DNA of 62,900 bases, taken from assembly GCA_032718475.1 (NCBI GenBank), contig JAUCBJ010004355.1, positions 1 through 62,900 of the forward strand, read 5' to 3'. Below the pieces are notes generated by a model. The model worked only from the letters and a program-made list of their open reading frames with translations. It did not search any database and was not told the origin of the DNA. Positions 1-14,170 of the stretch are shown here, piece after piece. The position numbers were made by a program, and so were the translations under genes. The stretch's first letter is position 1; every line of letters begins with the position of its first letter. Origin of the DNA: Nemertoderma westbladi. Lineage: Eukaryota > Xenacoelomorpha > Nemertodermatida > Nemertodermatidae.

Positions 1-260
1 AGTTTTTGAGATATTGGATGGTTATACACACATATTACCATACATTACCTATTAAATGCGCACATACAATTGCCTAGGCATTTTAACAACCTGTATGCTG
101 TGGCGTTGGAACTGATCCACTATCCGGGGACACGTCGGTTTTCACATCAGGCGGTTTGTGAAAGGATATCTGGGATGCGAGTTCACGAATCTCGGTGTCC
201 CTCTGCGAGCGAGTTTCATCGACGTCTTCGGGTAGAAGTAGATCAGCTATCTTACCGCAG
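1..260. other. Left flank, no recognised gene
   Basis: This is unique sequence to the left of the first repeat array. A + frame is open from base 10 to base 282, running into the first 49-bp repeat, but it has no convincing ATG start. Its translation (for example LELIHYPGTRRFSHQAV) matches no family I recognise. It could be part of an exon or a transposon remnant that continues left of the window. Nothing else was seen in this stretch. Confidence 0.4.
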
Positions 261-554
261 TTGGAGCAGACCCAGTCCCTAGAAAAGGAAACGTTTAACT
301 GTTAATGGGTTGGAGCAGACCCAGTCCCTAGAAAAGGAAACGTTTAACTATTAATGGGTTGGAGCAGACCCAGTCCCTAGAAAAGGAAACGTTTAACTAT
401 TAATGGGTTGGAGCAGACCCAGTCCCTAGAAAAGGAAACGTTTAACTGTTAGTGGGTTGGAGCAGACCCAGTCCCTAGAAAAGGAAACGTTTAACTATTA
501 ATGGGTTGGAGCAGACCCAGTCCCTAGAAAAAGAAACGTTTAACTCTTAATGGG
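261..554. repeat. 49-bp tandem repeat, six units
   Basis: Unit starts fall at 261, 310, 359, 408, 457 and 506, exactly 49 bp apart. The unit begins TTGGAGCAGACCCAGTCCC and ends in TTAATGGG. The copies differ by only a few substitutions (for example ACTATTAATGGG against ACTGTTAGTGGG), which points to recent amplification. The family is unrelated in sequence to the 39-bp array that follows. Confidence 0.95.
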
Positions 555-600
555 AAATGTACAACGTCCTTGTAGAGAAGGAAGGTTTAATCTTGGTATC
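555..600. repeat. Decayed seventh copy of the 49-bp repeat at the array junction
   Basis: The stretch contains GTCCTTGTAGAGAAGGAAGG followed by TTTAATCTT. This aligns with GTCCCTAGAAAAGGAAACG followed by TTTAACTATT of the 49-bp unit, with small indels. It then runs directly into the first 39-bp unit (GATCTCTTTACC). The alignment was done by eye. Confidence 0.5.
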
Positions 601-2639
601 GATCTCTTTACCAGCACCCATCTCTCTCCTACTTACTGCGATCTCTTTACCAGCACCCATCTCTCTCCTACTTACTGCGATCTCTTTACCAGCATCCATC
701 TCTCTCCTACTTACTGCGATCTCTTTACCAGCACCCATCTCTCCCCTACTTACTGAGATCTCTTTACCAGCACCCATCTCTCTCCTACTTACTGCGATCT
801 CTTTACCAGCACCCATCTCTCCCCTACTTACTGCGATCTCTTCACCAGCACCCATCTCTCTCCTACTTACTGCGATCTCTTTACCAGCACCCATCTCTCC
901 CCTACTTACTGCGATCTCTTTACCAGCACCCATCTCTCTCCTACTTACTGCCATCTCTTTACCAGCACCCATCTCTCCCCAACTTACTGCGATCTCTTCA
1001 CCAGCACCCATCTCTCCTCCTACTTACTGCGATCTCTTCACCAGCACCCATCTCTCTCCTACTTACTGCGATCTCTTTACCAGCACCCATCTCTCTCCTA
1101 CTTACTGCGATCTCTTTACCAGCACCCATCTCTCCCCAACTTACTGCGATCTCTTCACCAGCACCCATCTCTCCCCTACTTACTGCGATCTCTTTACCAG
1201 CACCCATCTCTCTCCTACTTACTGCGATCTCTTTACCAGCATCCATCTCTCCCCTACTTACTGCGATCTCTTCACCAGCACCCATCTCTCCCCTACTTAC
1301 TGAGATCTCTTTACCAGCACCCATCTCTCTCCTACTTACTGCGATCTCTTTACCAGCATCCATCTCTCCCCTACTTACTGCGATCTCTTTACCAGCACCC
1401 ATATCTCTCCTACTTACTGCCATCTCTTTACCAGCACCCATCTCTCCTCTCTACTCACTGCGATCTCTTTACCAGCACCCATCTCTCTCCTACTTACTGC
1501 GATCTCTTTACCAGCACCCATCTCTCCTCTACTTACTGCCATCTCTTTACCAGCACCCATCTCTCTCCTACTCACTGCGATCTCTTTACCAGCACCCATC
1601 TCTCTCCTACTTACTGCGATCTCTTTACCAGCACCCATCTCTCTCCTACTTACTGCGATCTCTTTACCAGCACCCATCTCTCCTCCTACTTACTGCGATC
1701 TCTTTACCAGCACCCATCTCTCTCCTACTTACTGCGATCTCTTTACCAGCATCCATCTCTCCTCCTACTTACTGCGATCTCTTTACCAGCACCCATCTCT
1801 CCCCTACTTACTGCGATCTCTTTACCAGCACCCATCTCTCTCCTACTTACTGCGATCTCTTTACCAGTACCCATCTCTCCCCAACTTACTGCGATCTCTT
1901 CACCAGCACCCATCTCTCTCCTACTTACTGCGATCTCTTTCACCAGCACCCATCTCTCTCCTACTTACTGCGATCTCTTTACCAGCATCCATCTCTCTCC
2001 TACTTACTGCGATCTCTTTACCAGCACCCATCTCTCCCCAACATACTGCGATCTCTTCGCCAGCACCCATCTCTCCTCCTACTTACTGCGATCTCTTTAC
2101 CAGCATCCATCTCTCCTCCTACTTACTGCGATCTCTTTACCAGCACCCATCTCTCTCCTACTTACTGCGATCTCTTTACCAGCATCCATCTCTCTCCTAC
2201 TTACTGCCATCTCTTTACCAGCACCCATCTCTCCCCAACATACTGCGATCTCTTCACCAGCACCCATCTCTCTCCTACTTACTGCGATCTCTTTACCAGC
2301 ATCCATCTCTCTCCTACTTACTGCCATCTCTTTACCAGCATCCATCTCTCTCCTACTTACAGCGATCTCTTTACCAGCACCCATCTCTCTCCTACTTACT
2401 GCGATCTCTTCACCAGCACCCATCTCTCTCCTACTTACTGCGATCTCTTTACCAGCATCCATCTCTCTCCTACTTACTGCGAACTCTTTACCAGCACCCA
2501 TCTCTCTCCTACTTACTGCGATCTCTTTACCAGCATCCATCTCTCTCCTACTTAATGCGATCTCTTTACCAGCACCCATCTCTCATCTACTCACTGCAAT
2601 CTCTTTACCAGCACCCATCTCTCTCCTACTCACTGCGAT

Positions 2640-5600
2640 CTCTTTACCAGCACCCATGCACCCATCTCTCTCCACTCACTGCGATCTCTTTACCAGCAGC
2701 CATCTTTCCCCTACTTACTGCGATCTCTTCACCAACACCCATCTCTCTCCTACTTAGTGCGATCTGTTCACCAGCACCCATCTCTCCTCTACTTACTGCC
2801 ATCTCTTTACCAGCACCCATCTCTCCTCTACTTACTGCCATCTCTTTACCAGCACCCATCTCTCCTCTACTTACTGCCATCTCTTTACCAGCACCCATCT
2901 CTCCTCTACTTACTGTCTCATCTCTTCACCAGCACCCATCTCTCCTCTACTTACTGCCATCTCTTTACCAGCACCCATCACTCCACTACTTACTGCGATA
3001 TCTTTACCAGCACCATCTCTCCTCTACTTACTGTGATATCTTTACCAGCACCCATCTCTCCTCTACTTAGTGCGATCTCTCTATCAGCACCCATCTCTCA
3101 TCTACTTACTGCGATCTCTTTACCAGCACCCATCTTTCCTCTACTTACTGCGATCTCTTTACCAGCACCCATCTCCCCCCCACTACTTACTGCCATCTCT
3201 TTACCAGCACCCATCTCTCCTCTACTTACTGCGATCTCTTTACCAGCACCCATCTCTCATCTACTTAATGCGATCTCTTTACCAGCACCCATCTTTCCTC
3301 TACTTACTGCGATCTCTTTACCAGCACCCATCTCTCCTCAACTTACTGCGATCTCTTTACCAGCACCCATCTCTCCTCAACTTACTGCGATCTCTTTACC
3401 AGCACCCATCTCTCCTCTCTACTCACTGCGATCACTTTACCAGCACCCATCTCTCTCCTACTTACTGCGATCTCTTTATCAGCACCCATCTCTCCCCTAC
3501 TTACTGCGATCTCTTTACCAGCACCAATCTCTCCTCTACTTACTGCGATCTCTTTACCAGCATCCATCTCTCTCCTACTTAATGCGATCTCTTTACCAGC
3601 ACCCATCTCTCATCTACTCACTGCAATCTCTTTACCAGCACCCATCTCTCTCCTACTCACTGCGATCTCTTTACCAGCACCCATGCACCCATCTCTCTCC
3701 TACTTACTGCGATCTCTTTACCAGCACCAATCTCTCCTCTACTTACTGCGATCTCTTTACCAGCACCCATATCTCTCCAACATACTGCGATCTCTTTGCC
3801 AGCACCCATCTCTCCTCTACTTACTGCGATCTCTTTACCAGCATCCATCTCTCCTCTCTACTTACTGCGATCACTTTACCAGCACCCATCTCTCTCCTAC
3901 TTACTGCGATCTCTTTACCAGCATCCATCTCTCTCCTACTTACTGCCATCTCTTTACCAGCACCCATCTCTCCCCAACATACTGCGATCTCTTCACCAGC
4001 ACCCATCTCTCTCCTACTTACTGCGATCTCTTTACCAGCATCCATCTCTCTCCTACTTACTGCCATCTCTTTACCAGCATCCATCTCTCTCCTACTTACA
4101 GCGATCTCTTTACCAGCACCCATCTCTCTCCTACTTACTGCGATCTCTTCACCAGCACCCATCTCTCTCCTACTTACTGCGATCTCTTTACCAGCATCCA
4201 TCTCTCTCCTACTTACTGCGAACTCTTTACCAGCACCCATCTCTCTCCTACTTACTGCGATCTCTTTACCAGCATCCATCTCTCTCCTACTTAATGCGAT
4301 CTCTTTACCAGCACCCATCTCTCATCTACTCACTGCAATCTCTTTACCAGCACCCATCTCTCTCCTACTCACTGCGATCTCTTTACCAGCACCCATGCAC
4401 CCATCTCTCTCCACTCACTGCGATCTCTTTACCAGCACCCATCTTTCCCCTACTTACTGCGATCTCTTCACCAACACCCATCTCTCTCCTACTTAGTGCG
4501 ATCTCTTCACCAGCACCCATCTCTCCTCTACTTACTGCCATCTCTTTACCAGCACCCATCTCTCCTCTACTTACTGCCATCTCTTTACCAGCACCCATCT
4601 CTCCTCTACTTACTGCCATCTCTTTACCAGCACCCATCTCTCCTCTACTTACTGTCTCATCTCTTCACCAGCACCCATCTCTCCTCTACTTACTGCCATC
4701 TCTTTACCAGCACCCATCACTCCACTACTTACTGCGATATCTTTACCAGCACCATCTCTCCTCTACTTACTGTGATATCTTTACCAGCACCCATCTCTCC
4801 TCTACTTAGTGCGATCTCTCTATCAGCACCCATCTCTCATCTACTTACTGCGATCTCTTTACCAGCACCCATCTTTCCTCTACTTACTGCGATCTCTTTA
4901 CCAGCACCCATCTCCCCCCCACTACTTACTGCCATCTCTTTACCAGCACCCATCTCTCCTCTACTTACTGCGATCTCTTTACCAGCACCCATCTCTCATC
5001 TACTTAATGCGATCTCTTTACCAGCACCCATCTTTCCTCTACTTACTGCGATCTCTTTACCAGCACCCATCTCTCCTCAACTTACTGCGATCTCTTTACC
5101 AGCACCCATCTCTCCTCAACTTACTGCGATCTCTTTACCAGCACCCATCTCTCCTCTCTACTCACTGCGATCACTTTACCAGCACCCATCTCTCTCCTAC
5201 TTACTGCGATCTCTTTATCAGCACCCATCTCTCCCCTACTTACTGCGATCTCTTTACCAGCACCAATCTCTCCTCTACTTACTGCGATCTCTTTACCAGC
5301 ATCCATCTCTCTCCTACTTAATGCGATCTCTTTACCAGCACCCATCTCTCATCTACTCACTGCAATCTCTTTACCAGCACCCATCTCTCTCCTACTCACT
5401 GCGATCTCTTTACCAGCACCCATGCACCCATCTCTCTCCACTCACTGCGATCTCTTTACCAGCACCAATCTCTCCTCTACTTACTGCGATCTCTTTACCA
5501 GCACCCATATCTCTCCTACTTACTGCGATCTCTTTGCCAGCACCCATCTCTCCTCTACTTACTGCGATCTCTTTACCAGCACCCATCTCTCCTCTCTACT

Positions 5601-6410
5601 CACTGCGATCACTTTACCAGCACCCATCTCTCTCCTACTTACTGCGATCTCTTTATCAGCACCCATCTCTCCCCTACTTACTGCGATCTCTTTACCAGCA
5701 CCAATCTCTCCTCTACTTACTGCCATCTCTTTACCAGCACCCATCACTCCACTACTTACTGCGATATCTTTACCAGCACCATCTCTCCTCTACTTACTGT
5801 GATATCTTTACCAGCACCCATCTCTCCTCTACTTAGTGCGATCTCTCTATCAGCACCCATCTCTCATCTACTTACTGCGATCTCTTTACCAGCACCCATC
5901 TTTCCTCTACTTACTGCGATCTCTTTACCAGCACCCATCTCCCCCCCACTACTTACTGCCATCTCTTTACCAGCACCCATCTCTCCTCTACTTACTGCGA
6001 TCTCTTTACCAGCACCCATCTCTCATCTACTTAATGCGATCTCTTTACCAGCACCCATCTTTCCTCTACTTACTGCGATCTCTTTACCAGCACCCATCTC
6101 TCCTCAACTTACTGCGATCTCTTTACCAGCACCCATCTCTCCTCAACTTACTGCGATCTCTTTACCAGCACCCATCTCTCCTCTCTACTCACTGCGATCA
6201 CTTTACCAGCACCCATCTCTCTCCTACTTACTGCGATCTCTTTATCAGCACCCATCTCTCCCCTACTTACTGCGATCTCTTTACCAGCACCAATCTCTCC
6301 TCTACTTACTGCGATCTCTTTACCAGCACCCATATCTCTCCTACTTACTGCGATCTCTTTGCCAGCACCCATCTCTCCTCTACTTACTGCGATCTCTTTA
6401 CCAGCACCCA
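2640..6410. repeat. Higher-order block in the 39-bp array, three local copies
   Basis: A segment with a distinctive order of variant units recurs. These include a CACCCATCTCCCCCCCACT unit and units with CACTCCACTAC. The marker beginning at 3070 recurs at 4809 (offset 1,739) and 5836 (offset 1,027). The copies read as near-identical in translation, so this is segmental duplication and not unit-by-unit slippage. A fourth copy lies at about 13560-14170. Confidence 0.85.
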
Positions 6411-6814
6411 TCTCTCCTCTCTACTCACTGCGATCACTTTACCAGCACCCATCTCTCTCCTACTTACTGCGATCTCTTTATCAGCACCCATCTCTCCCCT
6501 ACTCACTGCGATCTCTTCACCAGCACCCTTATCTCTCCTACTTACTGCGATCTCTTTACCAGCACCCTTATCTCTCCTACTTACTGCGATCTCTTCACCA
6601 GCACCCATCTCTCCCCTACTTACTGCGATCTCTTTGCCAGCACCCATCTCTCCTCTACTTACTGCGATCTCTTCACCAGCACCCATCTCTCCCCTACTTA
6701 CTGCGATCTCTTTGCCAGCACCCATCTCTCCTCTACTTACTGCGATCTCTTCACCAGCACCCATCTCTCCCCTACTCACTGCGATCTCTTTGCCAGCACC
6801 CATCTCTCCTCTAC

Positions 6815-9480
6815 TTACTGCGATCTCTTTACCAGCACCCATCTCTCCTCTCTACTAACTGCGATCACTTTACCAGCACCCATCTCTCTCCTACTTACTG
6901 CGATCTCTTTATCAGCACCCATCTCTCCCCTACTTACTGCGATCTCTTTACCAGCACCCATCTCTCCTCTACTTACTGCGATATCTTTGCCAGCACCCAT
7001 CTCTCCTCTACTTACTGCGATCTCTTTACCACCACCCATCTCTCCTGTCTACTCACTGCGATCACTTTACCAGCACCCATCTCTCCCCTACTTACTGCGA
7101 TCTCTTTATCAGCACCCATCTCTCCCCTACTTACTGCGATCTCTTTACCAGCACCAATCTCTCCTCTACTTACTGCGATCTCTTTACCAGCACCCATATC
7201 TCTCCTACTTACTGCGATCTCTTTGCCAGCACCCATCTCTCCTCTACTTACTGCGATCTCTTTACCAGCACCCATCTCTCCTCTCTACTCACTGCGATCA
7301 CTTTACCAGCACCCATCTCTCTCCTACTTACTGCGATCTCTTTATCAGCACCCATCTCTCCCCTACTTACTGCGATCTCTTTACCAGCACCAATCTCTCC
7401 TCTACTTACTGCGATCTCTTTACCAGCACCCATCTCTCCCCTACTCACTGCGATCTCTTCACCAGCACCCTTATCTCTCCTACTTACTGCGATCTCTTTA
7501 CCAGCACCCTTATCTCTCCTACTTACTGCGATCTCTTCACCAGCACCCATCTCTCCCCTACTTACTGCGATCTCTTTGCCAGCACCCATCTCTCCTCTAC
7601 TTACTGCGATCTCTTCACCAGCACCCATCTCTCCCCTACTTACTGCGATCTCTTTGCCAGCACCCATCTCTCCTCTACTTACTGCGATCTCTTCACCAGC
7701 ACCCATCTCTCCCCTACTCACTGCGATCTCTTTGCCAGCACCCATCTCTCCTCTACTTACTGCGATCTCTTTACCAGCACCCATCTCTCCTCTCTACTAA
7801 CTGCGATCACTTTACCAGCACCCATCTCTCTCCTACTTACTGCGATCTCTTTATCAGCACCCATCTCTCCCCTACTTACTGCGATCTCTTTACCAGCACC
7901 CATCTCTCCTCTACTTACTGCGATATCTTTGCCAGCACCCATCTCTCCTCTACTTACTGCGATCTCTTTACCACCACCCATCTCTCCTGTCTACTCACTG
8001 CGATCACTTTACCAGCACCCATCTCTCCCCTACTTACTGCGATCTCTTTATCAGCACCCATCTCTCCCCTACTTACTGCGATCTCTTCACCAGCACCCAT
8101 CTCTCCCCTACTCACTGCGATCTCTTTGCCAGCACCCATCTCTCCTCTACTTACTGCGATCTCTTTACCAGCACCCATCTCTCCTCTCTACTCACTGCGA
8201 TCACTTTACCAGCACCCATCTCTCCCCTACTTACTGCGATCTCTTTACCAGCACCCATCTCTCCTCTACTTACTGCGATATCTTTGCCAGCACCCATCTC
8301 TCCTCTACTTACTGCGATCTCTTTACCACCACCCATCTCTCCTGTCTACTCACTGCGATCACTTTACCAGCACCCATCTCTCCCCTACTTACTGCGATCT
8401 CTTTATCAGCACCCATCTCTCCCCTACTTACTGCGATCTCTTTACCAGCACCAATCTCTCCTCTACTTACTGCGATCTCTTTACCAGCACCCATATCTCT
8501 CCTACTTACTGCGATCTCTTTGCCAGCACCCATCTCTCCTCTACTTACTGCGATCTCTTTACCAGCACCCATCTCTCCTCTCTACTCACTGCGATCACTT
8601 TACCAGCACCCATCTCTCTCCTACTTACTGCGATCTCTTTATCAGCACCCATCTCTCCCCTACTTACTGCGATCTCTTTACCAGCACCAATCTCTCCTCT
8701 ACTTACTGCGATCTCTTTACCAGCACCCATCTCTCCCCTACTCACTGCGATCTCTTCACCAGCACCCTTATCTCTCCTACTTACTGCGATCTCTTTACCA
8801 GCACCCTTATCTCTCCTACTTACTGCGATCTCTTCACCAGCACCCATCTCTCCCCTACTTACTGCGATCTCTTTGCCAGCACCCATCTCTCCTCTACTTA
8901 CTGCGATCTCTTCACCAGCACCCATCTCTCCCCTACTTACTGCGATCTCTTTGCCAGCACCCATCTCTCCTCTACTTACTGCGATCTCTTCACCAGCACC
9001 CATCTCTCCCCTACTCACTGCGATCTCTTTGCCAGCACCCATCTCTCCTCTACTTACTGCGATCTCTTTACCAGCACCCATCTCTCCTCTCTACTAACTG
9101 CGATCACTTTACCAGCACCCATCTCTCTCCTACTTACTGCGATCTCTTTATCAGCACCCATCTCTCCCCTACTTACTGCGATCTCTTTACCAGCACCCAT
9201 CTCTCCTCTACTTACTGCGATATCTTTGCCAGCACCCATCTCTCCTCTACTTACTGCGATCTCTTTACCACCACCCATCTCTCCTGTCTACTCACTGCGA
9301 TCACTTTACCAGCACCCATCTCTCCCCTACTTACTGCGATCTCTTTATCAGCACCCATCTCTCCCCTACTTACTGCGATCTCTTCACCAGCACCCATCTC
9401 TCCCCTACTCACTGCGATCTCTTTGCCAGCACCCATCTCTCCTCTACTTACTGCGATCTCTTTACCAGCACCCATCTCTC
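6815..9480. repeat. 1,297-bp tandem duplication in the 39-bp array
   Basis: The segment around 7248-7784 recurs at 8545-9081, and 7757-7981 recurs at 9054-9278, both at an offset of 1,297 bp. The - strand translation is identical over at least 178 residues. A shorter relation (offset 942) links 6815-7039 to 7757-7981. The +2-bp unit ending CACTGCGATCACTTTACC recurs roughly every 200 bp here and gives the block its local rhythm. Confidence 0.8.
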
Positions 9481-9529
9481 CTCTCTACTCACTGCGATCA
9501 CTTTACCAGCACCCATCTCTCTCCTACTT

Positions 9530-11990
9530 ACTGCGATCTCTTTATCAGCACCCATCTCTCCCCTACTTACTGCGATCTCTTTACCAGCACCCATCTCTCC
9601 CCTACTTACTGCGATATCTTTACCAGCACCCATCTCTCTCCTACTTACTGCGATCTCTTTACCAGTACCCATCTCTCCTCTACTTACTGCGATCTCTTTA
9701 CCAGCACCCATCTCTCCTCTCTACTCACTGCGATCACTTTACCAGCACCCATCTCTCTCCTACTTACTGCGATCTCTTTATCAGCACCCATCTCTCCCCT
9801 ACTTACTGCGATCTCTTTACCAGCACCCATCTCTCTCCTACTTACTGCGATCTCTTCACCAGCACCCATCTCTCCTCTACTTACTGCGATATCTTTACCA
9901 GCACCCATCTCTCCCCTACTCACTGCGATCTCTTCACCAGCACCCTTATCTCTCCTACTTACTGCGATCTCTTCACCAGCACCCATCTCTCCCCTACTTA
10001 CTGCGATCTCTTTACCAGCATCCATATCTCTCCTACTTACTGCGATCTCTTTACCAGCACCCATCTCTCTCCTACTTACTGCGATCTCTTTACCAGCATC
10101 CATCTCTCCCCTACTTACTGCGATCTCTTTGCCAGCACCCATCTCTCCTCTACTTACTGCCATCTCTTCACCAGCACCCATCTCTCCTCTACTTACTGCG
10201 ATCTCTTTACCAGCACCCATCTCTCTCCTACTTAATGCGATCTCTTTACCAGCACCCATCTCTCTCCTACTCACTGCGATCTCTTTACCAGCATCCATCT
10301 CTCTCCTACTTACTGCGATATTTTACCAGCACCCATCTCTCCTCTACTTACTGCCATCTCTTTACCAGCTCCCATCTCTCTCCGACTTACTGCGATCTTT
10401 TACCAGCACCCATCCCTCTCTCTCTCCTACTCACTGCGATCTCTTTACCAGCACCCATCTCTCCTCTACTTACTGCGATCTCTTTGCCAGCACCCATCTC
10501 TCCTCTACTTACTGCGATCTCTTTACCAGCACCCATCTCTCTCCTACTCACTGCGATCTCTTTACTAGCACCCATCTTTCCCCTACTTACTGCCATCTCT
10601 TTACCAGCTCCCATCTCTCTCCGACTTACTGCGATCTTTTACCAGCAGCCATCTCTCCTCTACATACTGCCATCTCTTTACCAGCACCCATCTCTCTCTC
10701 TCTCCTACTCACTGCGATCTCTTTACCAGCACCCATGCACCCATCTCTCTCCTACTCACTGCGATCTCTTTATCAGCACCCATCTCTCCCCTACTTACTG
10801 CGATCTCTTTACCAGCACCCATCTCTCCCCTACTTACTGCGATATCTTTACCAGCACCCATCTCTCTCCTACTTACTGCGATCTCTTTACCAGTACCCAT
10901 CTCTCCTCTACTTACTGCGATCTCTTTACCAGCACCCATCTCTCCTCTCTACTCACTGCGATCACTTTACCAGCACCCATCTCTCTCCTACTTACTGCGA
11001 TCTCTTTATCAGCACCCATCTCTCCCCTACTTACTGCGATCTCTTTACCAGCACCCATCTCTCTCCTACTTACTGCGATCTCTTCACCAGCACCCATCTC
11101 TCCTCTACTTACTGCGATCTCTTTACCAGCACCCATCTCTCCCCTACTCACTGCGATCTCTTCACCAGCACCCTTATCTCTCCTACTTACTGCGATCTCT
11201 TCACCAGCACCCATCTCTCCCCTACTTACTGCGATCTCTTTACCAGCATCCATATCTCTCCTACTTACTGCGATCTCTTTACCAGCACCCATCTCTCTCC
11301 TACTTACTGCGATCTCTTTACCAGCATCCATCTCTCCCCTACTTACTGCGATCTCTTTGCCAGCACCCATCTCTCCTCTACTTACTGCCATCTCTTCACC
11401 AGCACCCATCTCTCCTCTACTTACTGCGATCTCTTTACCAGCACCCATCTCTCTCCTACTTAATGCGATCTCTTTACCAGCACCCATCTCTCTCCTACTC
11501 ACTGCGATCTCTTTACCAGCATCCATCTCTCTCCTACTTACTGCGATATTTTACCAGCACCCATCTCTCCTCTACTTACTGCCATCTCTTTACCAGCTCC
11601 CATCTCTCTCCGACTTACTGCGATCTTTTACCAGCACCCATCCCTCTCTCTCTCCTACTCACTGCGATCTCTTTACCAGCACCCATCTCTCCTCTACTTA
11701 CTGCGATCTCTTTGCCAGCACCCATCTCTCCTCTACTTACTGCGATCTCTTTACCAGCACCCATCTCTCTCCTACTCACTGCGATCTCTTTACTAGCACC
11801 CATCTTTCCCCTACTTACTGCCATCTCTTTACCAGCTCCCATCTCTCTCCGACTTACTGCGATCTTTTACCAGCAGCCATCTCTCCTCTACATACTGCCA
11901 TCTCTTTACCAGCACCCATCTCTCTCTCTCTCCTACTCACTGCGATCTCTTTACCAGCACCCATGCACCCATCTCTCTCCTACTCACTGC
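9530..11990. repeat. 1,228-bp tandem duplication in the 39-bp array
   Basis: The region 9684-10298 matches 10912-11526, and 10387-10614 matches 11615-11842, both at an offset of 1,228 bp. Only isolated differences are visible, such as GATATCTTT against GATCTCTTT. The block includes unusual units with GCGATCTTTTACCAGC and CCATCTCTCTCCGACTT, which act as unambiguous markers. Confidence 0.85.
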
Positions 11991-13559
11991 GATCTCTTTA
12001 CCAGCACCCATCTCTCTCCTACTCACTGCGATCTCTTTACCAGCATCCATCTCTCTCCTACTTACTGCCATCTCTTTACCAGCATCCATCTCTCTCCTAC
12101 TTACTGCGATCTCTTTACCAGCACCCATATTTCCCCTACTTACAGCGATCTCTTTACCCGCACGCATCTGTCTCCTACTTACTGCGATCTCTTTACCAGC
12201 ACCCATCTCTCTCCTACTTACTGCGATCTCTTTACCAGCACCCATCTCTCTCCTACTTAATGCGATATTTTACCAGCACCCATCTCTCCTCTACTTACTG
12301 CCATCTCTTTACCAGCTCCCATCTCTCTCCGACTTACTGCGATCTTTTACCAGCACCCATCCCTCTCTCTCTCCTACTCACTGCGATCTCTTTACCAGCA
12401 CCCATGCACCCATCTCTCTCCTACTCACTGCGATCTCTTTACTAGCACCCATCTCTCCCCTACTTACTGCCATCTCTTTACCAGCTCCCATCTCTCTCCG
12501 ACTTACTGCGATCTTTTACCAGCACCCATCTCTCCTCTACTTACTGCCATCTCTTTACCAGCTCCCATCTCTCTCCTACTTACTGCGATCTCTTTACCTG
12601 CATCCATCCCTCTCTCTCTCCTACTCACTGCGATCTCTTTACCAGCACCCATGCACCCATCTCTCTCCTACTCACTGCGATCTCTTTACCAGCACCCATG
12701 CACCCATCTCTCTCCTACTTACTGCCATCTCTTTACCAGCTCCCATCTCTCTCCGACTTACTGCGATCTTTTACCAGCACCCATCCCTCTCTCTCTCCTA
12801 CTCACTGCGATCTCTTTACCAGCACCCATGCACCCATCTCTCTCCTACTCACTGCGATCTCTTTACTAGCACCCATCTCTCCCCTACTTACTGCCATCTC
12901 TTTACCAGCTCCCATCTCTCTCCGACTTACTGCGATCTTTTACCAGCACCCATCTCTCCTCTACATACTGCCATCTCTTTACCAGCACCCATCTCTCTCT
13001 CTCTCCTACTTACTGCGATCTCTTTACCTGCATCCATCTCTCTCCTACTTACTGCGATCTCTTTACCAGCACCCGTCTCTCTCCTACTTACTGCGATCTC
13101 TTTACCAGCACCCATCTCTCTCCACTCACTGCGATCTCTTTACCAGCACCCATGTTTCCCCTACTTACTGCGATCTCTTCACCAGCACCCATCTCTCCTC
13201 TATTTACTGCGATCTTTTTACCAGCACCCATCTCTCCCCTACTTACTGCGATCTCTTTACCAGCACCAATCTCTCCTCTATTTACTGCGATCTTTTTACC
13301 AGCACCCATCTCTCTCCTACTCACTGCGATCTATTTACCAGCACCCATCTCCCTCCTACTCACTGCGATCTCTTTACCAGCACCCATCTCTCCTCTACTT
13401 ACTGCCATCTCTTTACCAGCACCCATCTCTCCTCTACTTACTGCCATCTCTTTACCAGCACCCATCTCTCCTCTACTTACTGCCATCTCTTTACCAGCAC
13501 CCATCTCTCCTCTACTTACTGTCTCATCTCTTCACCAGCACCCATCTCTCCTCTACTTA

Positions 13560-14170
13560 CTGCCATCTCTTTACCAGCACCCATCACTCAACTACTTACT
13601 GCGATATCTTTACCAGCACCATCTCTCCTCTACTTACTGTGATATCTTTACCAGCACCCATCTCTCCTCTACTTAGTGCGATCTCTCTATCAGCACCCAT
13701 CTCTCATCTACTTACTGCGATCTCTTTACCAGCACCCATCTTTCCTCTACTTACTGCGATCTCTTTACCAGCACCCATCTCCCCCCCACTACTTACTGCC
13801 ATCTCTTTACCAGCACCCATCTCTCCTCTACTTACTGCGATCTCTTTACCAGCACCCATCTCTCATCTACTTAATGCGATCTCTTTACCAGCACCCATCT
13901 TTCCTCTACTTACTGCGATCTCTTTACCAGCACCCATCTCTCCTCAACTTACTGCGATCTCTTTACCAGCACCCATCTCTCCTCAACTTACTGCGATCTC
14001 TTTACCAGCACCCATCTCTCCTCTCTACTCACTGCGATCACTTTACCAGCACCCATCTCTCTCCTACTTACTGCGATCTCTTTATCAGCACCCATCTCTC
14101 CCCTACTTACTGCGATCTCTTTACCAGCACCAATCTCTCCTCTATTTACTGCGATCTTTTTACCAGCACC
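13560..14170. repeat. Distant fourth copy of the 2.6-6.4 kb block
   Basis: The unit order from about 13560 to 14170 repeats that at about 5720-6340 (offset 7,840), including the run of seven C in CATCTCCCCCCCACT. Several kilobases of differently ordered units separate the two. The copy was therefore moved or separated by a larger rearrangement, and it is not a simple neighbouring duplication. Confidence 0.75.
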
